NCBI GenBank assembly: GCA_027062325.1
Contig: JAMOTN010000039.1
Span: 1 to 7,268 of the forward strand
Origin: a bacterium
Lineage (GTDB): Bacteria > JAMOTN01
DNA length: 7,268 bases
Direction: 5' to 3'
Position 1 is the first letter of the stretch. Each line of letters starts with the position of its first letter. This document shows, piece after piece, positions 1 through 5,160 of the stretch. The translations under genes were made by a program, and so were the position numbers. The notes beneath the pieces are model-generated. The model ran no database searches, had not been told where the DNA came from, and saw only the letters and a list, made by a program, of their open reading frames with translations.

Positions 1-125
<125 letters not shown>

Positions 126-153
126 ACAATTGACAAAACTTTGACGACTAGCG

Positions 154-190
154 GGGCACTGTCTCAATTTCAGTGCCCTTTTTTTTATTT
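154..190 (+). terminator. Intrinsic terminator of the upstream gene
   Basis: A perfect 8-bp stem, GGGCACTG (154-161) with CAGTGCCC (171-178), closes a 9-nt loop and is followed at once by eight T residues (179-186) and a further T-rich stretch. This is a textbook Rho-independent terminator. It separates the partial gene at the left edge from the sugar-nucleotide enzyme gene. Confidence 0.92.
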
Positions 191-196
191 TATAAA
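191..196 (+). promoter_or_regulatory. Possible -10 box (TATAAA) for the sugar-nucleotide enzyme gene
   Basis: TATAAA lies directly after the terminator T-tract, 45 bases before the ATG at 242. No good -35 hexamer is found 16-18 bp upstream, where the terminator stem lies. Some promoter is needed between the terminator and the next gene, and this is the best -10 match there. Transcription from it would give a leader of roughly 40 nt. The call rests on position and one hexamer only. Confidence 0.3.
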
Positions 197-213
197 CAAA
201 ACCTCAAATACAT

Positions 214-229
214 TTGGGCAAAAGCCCAA
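214..229 (+). promoter_or_regulatory. Leader hairpin touching the ribosome-binding site
   Basis: TTGGGC (214-219) and GCCCAA (224-229) form a perfect 6-bp stem around an AAAA loop. The 3' arm shares its last two A residues with the Shine-Dalgarno box AAGGAGGG (228-235), which sits 6 nt before the ATG at 242. There is no T-tract after it, so it is not a terminator. It may tune ribosome access or stabilise the 5' end of the mRNA; that role is inference. Confidence 0.4.
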
Positions 230-241
230 GGAGGGATTTGA

Positions 242-2755
242 ATGAAGGCAGTTATTATGGCGGGGGGATTCGGAACGCGTTTGCGTCCAATCACCTGCAA
301 TTTACCAAAACCCATGGTACCAGTTGTTAATCGGCCAATGATGGAACACATTGTAGAACTTTTGAAAGAACATAACATAACAGAAGCCATATCTATTCTC
401 TTCTACCAAGCGGATATCATTATGAATCATTTTCAAGATGGATCACGTTTTGGGATAAAGATGCACTACGTAGGAGCAGATGATGACTATGGAACTGCAG
501 GTAGTGTAAAAAACGCTCAACGCTACCTTAACGAACGTTTTATAGTGATAAGCGGAGACGTTTTGACAGATTTTGATTTAACCGATGCTATCAGATTTCA
601 TGAGAAAAAAGGCGCCAAAGTGACAATAATTCTAACCCGTGTGTCAAATCCGCTTGCCTACGGAGTTGTTATCACAAATGAAGAAGGAAAAATTGTCAAA
701 TTCCTTGAGAAACCCAGCTGGGGTGAAGTCTTTAGCGATACCGTCAACACCGGCATATACATAATCGAGCCTGAAATACTCAATCTAATTCCTGAGAAGA
801 AAAACTTTGATTTTTCTCAGAACCTGTTTCCTCTGATACTTGAAAAGGGACTTCCTCTTTACGGTTACATTGCAGATGGCTACTGGAAAGACATAGGGAA
901 TTTGGATGAGTATAGATACGCCCATTACGACATACTTCAGGGAAACGTCAGAGTGAAAATTCCGGGGAAAAGATTGGATCTGATGGGGAGAGATGTATTT
1001 ATAGGTGAAAATGTAGATCTTGGTAAGAAAATTGACTTCCGCGGTGGAGTAATCATAGGAAACAACGTAAAAATTGGAAATGGAGTAAAACTTCACAATG
1101 TAATAATTGGGGATAACTGTGTAATAGAAGATGGAGCAAATCTATACGGTTGCATTATTTGGGAAGGCACACACATAGGAAGAAATGCACTACTTCGTGA
1201 AAACATTATCGGAAAAAATTGTCAAATTGGAGATAAAGTCTATATAGCCGAACGAACTGTTGTTGCAGACGAAGTAGAGATAGGGTCAGAAGCAGTGATA
1301 AAACCCAATCTAAAAATATGGCCATACAAGAAAGTCGAAGCTGGAGCCTTCCTTTCACACTCTCTCATTTGGGGGGAGAAATGGACTCGTTTCCTATTTG
1401 GAAGAGAAGGAGTAAATGGACTTGCCAACATCGAAATTACCCCAGAATTCGCTGCCAAACTTGGAGCAACTTACGGAGCCACCTTAGGAAAAGGTGCAGT
1501 AGTATGTACAAGTCGAGATGCAGATAAAACCTCACGTCTTATAAATCGTGCTGTAATTTCAGGACTCCTTTCTGCTGGAGTTAACGTTTACGATCTCAGA
1601 GTTATGCCACTTCCTGTTTCTCGTTACTTCATAAGGAGTCAGGGATTAGGTGGCGGAATCCACACCTCATTCAATCAAATAATGAGTAGAAAAGAGCTTC
1701 TTCTCAGATTCCTTGATTCAAATGGCCTAGATCTTCCGCGCAACAAGCAAAAATCCATCGAACGTCTATTCTTCAGAGAGGACTTTGCAAGGGCTCAACC
1801 CGAAGAAGTGGGCGAACTTTCATTTCCACACCGTGTAGTTGATTACTACCGTGAAGGACTACTCGGTACAGTAAATTTCGAAATGATTAACCAGTACAAG
1901 CCAAAGGTAGTAATTGATTACTCTTATGGAGCAGCTAGCGCAATATTCCCATCAATCCTAGGAAAAATAGGCTGTGATATTATATCCCTCAACTCCTATA
2001 TTTCCGAAACTGGTATGCCTCAACCAGATCTTAAAGAAGCTACTGAACGCCTTGGAAACATAGTAAAAACAACATTTTCTCTTCTTGGAGTACTAATAAG
2101 TCCAGAAGCTGAGAAGATAATAATAACCACCCAAGACGGAAAAGTTCTTGATAATATAGAAACTTTTATTCTATTCACCTATCTAATGTCACGTCATAAC
2201 AAGAACAGAGAAGATATGTTTGTGGCAGCACCACTTTATGCTCCAAAAGTTTTAGAAGATGTAGCTGCACACTTTGGAGTTAAGTTGGTTAGAACCAAAA
2301 CCAATCAAACCGAGATGATGAATATAGCACTCGACGAGAAAGCACTACTCGTTGGCGATCTATCAGGTCGCTTTATAATTCCTGCATTCCAACCTGCCTT
2401 TGATGCAATGGCTGCAACATTAAAACTTATTGAACTTCTTATTAAAGAAGAAGAAAGAATAGAAGATATTTTGGAAGAGCTACCAAAGCCAAACTTTGCT
2501 CATGTAGAAGTCGCTTGCAACTGGGATAAAAAAGGAACAGTTATGAGAAAGCTTATAGAATACAGCAAAAATAAGGAAGCTGAACTCATAGAAGGCGTCA
2601 AAATTTTTGAAGACAAAGACAACTGGGCGCTCCTCATACCAGATAACGAAAAACCGGTGTTCCACCTTTGGGTTGAAGCAGATTCAGAGGAGAATGTAAA
2701 ATCTCTCGTTGATAAATATACTCAGCTTGTAAAAAGCTGGGAACAAGAAGATTAA
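242..2755 (+). CDS. Fused sugar-1-phosphate nucleotidyltransferase / phosphomannomutase-like protein (mannose-1-phosphate guanylyltransferase type)
   Basis: The 837-residue protein has three parts. Residues 1-235 are a nucleotidyltransferase with GGFGTRLRP (8-16), PKPMVPV (22-28), GTAGSVK (83-89), SGDVLTD (103-109, metal site), FLEKP (153-157), NTGIY (168-172) and YWKDIG (213-218). Residues about 250-370 are hexapeptide repeats (I-I-G-N-N-V pattern) of a left-handed beta-helix. Residues about 384-835 resemble alpha-D-phosphohexomutase, entered by LFGREGVNGLAN. The order and length match fused proteins usually annotated as mannose-1-phosphate guanylyltransferase, which would join NTP and a hexose-1-phosphate to make a GDP- or other NDP-sugar in the cytoplasm for glycan synthesis. 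The exact nucleotide and sugar cannot be read from sequence. The mutase active-site loops are altered: HTSFNQ (473-478) stands where T-A-S-H-N-P is expected, and SPEAEK (619-624) where D-x-D-x-D-R is expected. The C-terminal half may therefore be catalytically weak or structural. The ATG is fixed by AAGGAGGG 6 nt upstream. It is flanked by terminators, so it is probably monocistronic. Confidence 0.93.
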   Translation: MKAVIMAGGFGTRLRPITCNLPKPMVPVVNRPMMEHIVELLKEHNITEAISILFYQADIIMNHFQDGSRFGIKMHYVGADDDYGTAGSVKNAQRYLNERFIVISGDVLTDFDLTDAIRFHEKKGAKVTIILTRVSNPLAYGVVITNEEGKIVKFLEKPSWGEVFSDTVNTGIYIIEPEILNLIPEKKNFDFSQNLFPLILEKGLPLYGYIADGYWKDIGNLDEYRYAHYDILQGNVRVKIPGKRLDLMGRDVFIGENVDLGKKIDFRGGVIIGNNVKIGNGVKLHNVIIGDNCVIEDGANLYGCIIWEGTHIGRNALLRENIIGKNCQIGDKVYIAERTVVADEVEIGSEAVIKPNLKIWPYKKVEAGAFLSHSLIWGEKWTRFLFGREGVNGLANIEITPEFAAKLGATYGATLGKGAVVCTSRDADKTSRLINRAVISGLLSAGVNVYDLRVMPLPVSRYFIRSQGLGGGIHTSFNQIMSRKELLLRFLDSNGLDLPRNKQKSIERLFFREDFARAQPEEVGELSFPHRVVDYYREGLLGTVNFEMINQYKPKVVIDYSYGAASAIFPSILGKIGCDIISLNSYISETGMPQPDLKEATERLGNIVKTTFSLLGVLISPEAEKIIITTQDGKVLDNIETFILFTYLMSRHNKNREDMFVAAPLYAPKVLEDVAAHFGVKLVRTKTNQTEMMNIALDEKALLVGDLSGRFIIPAFQPAFDAMAATLKLIELLIKEEERIEDILEELPKPNFAHVEVACNWDKKGTVMRKLIEYSKNKEAELIEGVKIFEDKDNWALLIPDNEKPVFHLWVEADSEENVKSLVDKYTQLVKSWEQED

Positions 2756-2779
2756 AACATTATGAATAAACAATTCTCT

Positions 2780-2809
2780 GGGGGGCATTAAAACCCCCCT
2801 TCTTTTTTT
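2780..2809 (+). terminator. Intrinsic terminator of the fusion gene, overlapping the 3' end of the convergent permease gene
   Basis: Six G (2780-2785) and six C (2794-2799) form an all-GC stem around the loop CATTAAAA, followed by TTCTTTTTTT. It lies 24 bases after the TAA of the fusion gene and should work well on the + strand. On the - strand the same hairpin includes the end of the permease gene: the loop holds its TAA and the stem encodes its Gly-Gly. The - strand sequence after the stem is poor in T, so termination there is probably weaker. Confidence 0.88.
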
Positions 2810-3537
2810 CCTAACCTTTCCAAAATTTGCGCACTACCAAACAACATTAAAGCTGCCAAACACGTAATAAAAGCAGCAACAAAAGCTTCATCTAAATTTC
2901 CTTCCGTTGTGTAATAAAAAACTGCACAAGCAAGAGTTAAAGTTTTTCCCTCTATCAATCCTCCAAATAAAGCTGTTGCCCCAACCTCAGATAAAGCTCT
3001 CGCAGCACCAGTAAGAAGTGATGTTACAACTCCTTTCCATCCAACTGGTAAAACTATATACCACAGCAGTTTAAATCCATCCGCCCCATCACACATAGCA
3101 GCTTCCAACATGTCGTAATCAAGCATTGAAAATGTTATCACTATTCCCCTTATTATAAAGGGAGTCGCTACCGTAAACTGCACCACTATCAAAGCTGGAA
3201 ATGTAAAAGCCACGCTTTTGAAGAGAACAAGAAGCGCAATTCCAATAATAACTGGAGGGATCGCCGCTGTAATCGTACTTAGCAATATCAAAGCCCCCTG
3301 AACATACTTGTAGTAGTAAATTATCTCATAAGCAACAAACACCGAAACTACAAGTGATAAGCTAATTGAGATTGAAAGCGAACTTAAGGTTATCAGAAAA
3401 CTTTTTGCAATCAATCCCCAATCAACTTTATCCATCTTATTGTAAGCCTTCAAAAATATGACTCCAAGTATCAAAAGTACATACAACATATAAAAGTTGT
3501 AAACCAATCCTGTAATCTGTCCAGGTTTTTTAAACAA
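2788..3537 (-). CDS. ABC transporter permease, tungstate/molybdate (TupB/ModB-like) type
   Basis: A 249-residue integral membrane protein (from the TTG start) with about five to six hydrophobic segments, near residues 13-31, 47-70, 81-105, 112-135, 165-182 and 208-230. The permease EAA loop that docks on the ATPase spans 145-164: EAA, then G151, then I161-x-LP (163-164). IPPVIIG (93-99), ARALSEVGA (179-187) and GGLIEGKT (192-199) fit the TupB/ModB/CysT branch of binding-protein-dependent importers, with TupB the closest pattern I recall. Expected role: the membrane channel for uptake of tungstate, molybdate or a similar oxyanion. No binding protein or ATPase gene is adjacent: the gene is alone, convergent with the fusion gene and divergent from a small ORF. 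A longer reading from GTG at 3543 is possible but would abut the Shine-Dalgarno box. The substrate is inferred. Confidence 0.85.
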   Translation of the reverse strand: MFKKPGQITGLVYNFYMLYVLLILGVIFLKAYNKMDKVDWGLIAKSFLITLSSLSISISLSLVVSVFVAYEIIYYYKYVQGALILLSTITAAIPPVIIGIALLVLFKSVAFTFPALIVVQFTVATPFIIRGIVITFSMLDYDMLEAAMCDGADGFKLLWYIVLPVGWKGVVTSLLTGAARALSEVGATALFGGLIEGKTLTLACAVFYYTTEGNLDEAFVAAFITCLAALMLFGSAQILERLGKKEGGF

Positions 3538-3542
3538 ATACA

Positions 3543-3550
3543 CCCCTCCT
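3543..3550 (-). promoter_or_regulatory. Shine-Dalgarno box that selects a TTG start for the permease
   Basis: Read on the - strand, AGGAGGGG runs from 3550 to 3543. The in-frame GTG at 3543-3541 uses the last G of this box, leaving no spacer, whereas the in-frame TTG at 3537-3535 lies 7 nt after AGGAGG. The normal spacing favours TTG, which removes two residues from the longest frame. Confidence 0.75.
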
Positions 3551-3604
3551 AGTTTTATTAAAAATTCTGCCTTCTAGAAAGTTTCACAAGCAATATTCAC
3601 CACC

Positions 3605-3632
3605 ATTATAAAACACCACTGTCTCATTTAAA
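3605..3632 (-). promoter_or_regulatory. Putative promoter of the permease gene
   Basis: On the - strand a perfect TATAAT (3610-3605) follows TTTAAA (3632-3627, 4 of 6 matches to TTGACA) with a 16-bp spacer. Transcription would start near 3598, giving a leader of about 60 nt. The 8-bp palindrome TTCTAGAA (3572-3579) falls inside that leader and could be an operator, though this is speculative. I see no molybdenum-cofactor riboswitch or other recognisable aptamer in the divergent region 3551-3739. Confidence 0.45.
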
Positions 3633-3699
3633 TTTAGACGTACCATTACCGATTTATTAAGTGAAGAGGCAAGCCAAAAGCTTAAACACCAACAACAAA

Positions 3700-3715
3700 G
3701 CTACCTATAAGGAGC
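3700..3715 (+). promoter_or_regulatory. Small hairpin upstream of the 53-residue ORF
   Basis: GCT-a-CCT (3700-3706) can pair with AGGAGC (3710-3715) across an ATA loop, with one bulged A. The 3' arm contains an AAGGAG-like sequence that has no start codon at proper distance. The true ribosome site, AAGGAGGG (3726-3733), follows 11 nt later. It may be a leader structure or chance; weak call. Confidence 0.25.
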
Positions 3716-3739
3716 AAGAAGTATTAAGGAGGGATTGAA

Positions 3740-3901
3740 ATGAATCCAACCAAAGCTGCAAACTTTAAGAAGGCAATGATTGAGTGGATCAAGGCAAATT
3801 TTAAGGATGTGCTTGGAGATGATGTCTATCTCTTAGATGAACCAAATGGACTAGACGTACTCCAGCAGAAAATAATGAAGAGAATCAATGATTTGAACTA
3901 A
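3740..3901 (+). CDS. Small hypothetical protein, 53 residues
   Basis: The ATG is preceded by a near-perfect AAGGAGGG (3726-3733) with a 6-nt spacer, and the frame ends at TAA 3899-3901. A long terminator lies 31 nt beyond the stop. These signals make it a credible gene despite its size. The product begins MNPTKAANF and looks mostly helical and soluble, with balanced charge (8 K/R, 8 D/E), no cysteine, no signal peptide and no membrane segment. Residues 29-41 read VYLLDEPNGLDVL, which resembles the Walker B and D-loop of ABC ATPases. There is no Walker A and no LSGGQ, and 53 residues cannot form an ATPase. I do not recognise a family. It is transcribed divergently from the ABC permease, so shared control is possible but unproven. 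Confidence 0.72.
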   Translation: MNPTKAANFKKAMIEWIKANFKDVLGDDVYLLDEPNGLDVLQQKIMKRINDLN

Positions 3902-3903
3902 AG

Positions 3904-3936
3904 CCCCCATCCCCCCTCTCCAGCCCGCACACGCCC
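3904..3936 (-). other. G-quadruplex-capable C-rich/G-rich block
   Basis: The + strand has C-runs of 5, 6, 3 and 3 (3904-3908, 3911-3916, 3924-3926, 3934-3936) separated by 2, 7 and 7 bases. The - strand therefore matches the G3+N1-7 quadruplex rule. The block stands out against AT-rich surroundings. It lies between the stop of the 53-residue ORF and the terminator stem, overlapping the first bases of that stem. As + strand RNA it is C-rich and G-poor, a composition also typical of Rho-loading sites. Confidence 0.55.
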
Positions 3937-3970
3937 TGGCTTGCTGCTGCAGGTCAGGGCATTTTTATTT
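3933..3970 (+). terminator. Intrinsic terminator after the 53-residue ORF
   Basis: GCCCTGGCTTG (3933-3943) pairs with CAGGTCAGGGC read backwards (3950-3960), giving about 11 bp with two G-U pairs around a CTGCTG loop. It is followed by ATTTTTATTT. The stem is strong and the T-tract moderate. It ends the transcript of the small ORF and isolates it from the next gene. Confidence 0.85.
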
Positions 3971-3975
3971 ATAAT
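3970..3975 (+). promoter_or_regulatory. Consensus -10 box placed for a leaderless transcript
   Basis: A perfect TATAAT ends 6 nt before the ATG at 3982, so a normal start of transcription would fall on or next to the A of the start codon. No Shine-Dalgarno box precedes that ATG, which agrees with a leaderless mRNA. No convincing -35 hexamer is found 16-18 bp upstream, where the terminator stem lies. The -10 overlaps the end of the terminator tail. Confidence 0.5.
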
Positions 3976-3981
3976 TTCCTT

Positions 3982-5112
3982 ATGAAATTAGAAAATGCAA
4001 AATCAGTACGCCTAAAGTTCATCAAACCCAATCCATTTTCTCAATTCACTCTATTCGAAACAGAAGAATTTCTACCAACACCTCCATTAAAGACATACCT
4101 AGAATTTAAAACTTCAAGGTACCCTTCATTCAACCTTCCACTCACTACACTGATAGAATTTTCATTTATCTTCACTAACTCTGAAACTTCTCAAATTATC
4201 ATGCAAAACCTCAAAAAATTCTCCCTTTCCAAAGCAATCTTTAATAACTCACCCTTTTTAGTATTCACAACTCAAAGCCCAATAGCCAAACTCTTGATCC
4301 TATATAAATTCAGAAATACAGAAATTGCAAGGAAACTTGGCTCTTACTTATGGAATAAACTATCTCCTCTAGAGAAAGCATTTCTAAACTCAGTAATTGA
4401 AGAAGATCTCACCCCAATCCTCGAATACAGATCCTCTCATGCATTCGTTAACTGTATAAAGTGGTGGACAATCCTAAATTTTCTAAAGCTTTATAAAACT
4501 CACAAATCAATTTTTACAAACCCCATTACCTTTTCCGATGTTAAAATGAACAAACCTGAATCAAATCCATTTAAGAAAAATGCCTCTTCACTTATCACAA
4601 TTTTTTTAAATTCCACAGATTACCTTTTAACCGCTGCAACCAGACTTGCCCTTCATAACATATTTGATCAAGTGATTAAAATCACTCCCTCACTCCTACC
4701 AAAGCTCTCATCCAGAAAACTAGCAGATATAGCCCGTGCAATAGGAGTATGGCTATCTTCTGCTCATTCGCACCATATTGCACATTTTAATAAAGCATTC
4801 TCCATTGCAAAAAATTTACTAAAGATATTCATAAACTCTAGAGATAGAAGAGTCGGAACAAATGCCATAGAAAGCTTGATAATGCTCTTAGACTCAAACG
4901 TATTATCTGAAGAAGATAAGGCAGAATTTGCCAAAATTTTAAAAAATTCTTCATCAACCCATCATAGATTTAATATGGCAAAAGCAGTATTTCTGTGGAT
5001 GCTAAAAGACTTACATGCTTTCAAAGTAGCTAAACGCTTAATGGAAGGTGATCCCAAAGAGCGCCAAACCTTCGAGATGTTAAAAAGCCTTATAAACCTA
5101 GATAGATTATAA
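3982..5112 (+). CDS. Unrecognised, probably HEAT-like helical protein, 376 residues
   Basis: I cannot assign a family. The protein has no signal peptide or clear membrane segment and looks cytoplasmic. Residues 1-60 are mixed and proline-rich (PNPFSQF, LPTPPL). Residues about 60-165 are largely helical, and 168-202 form a polar, probably flexible linker. Residues 203-376 are a run of amphipathic helices. Two stretches read like HEAT/ARM units: RDRRVGTNAIESLIML (287-302) and EGDPKERQTFEMLKSL (355-370). Such solenoids usually bind other proteins, so a scaffold or adaptor role is plausible but inferred. No catalytic motif is visible. The ATG has no Shine-Dalgarno box, and a TATAAT 6 nt upstream suggests leaderless translation. 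The next start in frame, an ATG near 4201, also lacks a ribosome site. The MATE exporter gene starts 48 bp after the stop with no terminator between, so the two are probably co-transcribed. Confidence 0.72.
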   Translation: MKLENAKSVRLKFIKPNPFSQFTLFETEEFLPTPPLKTYLEFKTSRYPSFNLPLTTLIEFSFIFTNSETSQIIMQNLKKFSLSKAIFNNSPFLVFTTQSPIAKLLILYKFRNTEIARKLGSYLWNKLSPLEKAFLNSVIEEDLTPILEYRSSHAFVNCIKWWTILNFLKLYKTHKSIFTNPITFSDVKMNKPESNPFKKNASSLITIFLNSTDYLLTAATRLALHNIFDQVIKITPSLLPKLSSRKLADIARAIGVWLSSAHSHHIAHFNKAFSIAKNLLKIFINSRDRRVGTNAIESLIMLLDSNVLSEEDKAEFAKILKNSSSTHHRFNMAKAVFLWMLKDLHAFKVAKRLMEGDPKERQTFEMLKSLINLDRL

Positions 5113-5145
5113 TTAACCGTTATAACACATTGATTTGAACATGCT

Positions 5146-5153
5146 AAAGGAGG
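5146..5153 (+). promoter_or_regulatory. Shine-Dalgarno box that selects the TTG start of the MATE gene
   Basis: AAAGGAGG, the strongest ribosome site in the window, ends 7 nt before TTG at 5161. No in-frame ATG lies near it; the next in-frame ATG is codon 24, which would cut into the first membrane segment region. The TTG is therefore the likely start. Confidence 0.8.
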
Positions 5154-5160
5154 TCTCTAC

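Noticed and set aside
130-158. TTGACA at 130-135 as a -35 box
   Set aside because: The position 17 bp downstream is GGGGCA, not a -10 box, and the terminator would block any transcript started there.
785-1096. 103-codon open frame on the - strand inside the fusion gene
   Set aside because: It lies fully within a strongly supported gene, has no ribosome site seen, and its product has no recognisable domain; it is an antisense shadow.
3551-3739. Possible riboswitch in the divergent region next to the oxyanion permease
   Set aside because: I searched by eye for molybdenum-cofactor, cobalamin, fluoride and c-di-GMP type cores and found no matching conserved core or multi-stem fold.
3830-3856. 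Calling the 53-residue ORF a fragment of an ABC ATPase gene
   Set aside because: No Walker A, Q-loop or LSGGQ sequence is found in any frame nearby, and the ORF has its own start signals; the motif alone does not establish descent.
5108-5113. TATAAT overlapping the stop codon of the 376-residue gene, as a promoter for the MATE gene
   Set aside because: There is no -35 match at 16-18 bp upstream and the hexamer is expected by chance in AT-rich sequence; co-transcription is simpler, though an internal promoter cannot be excluded.
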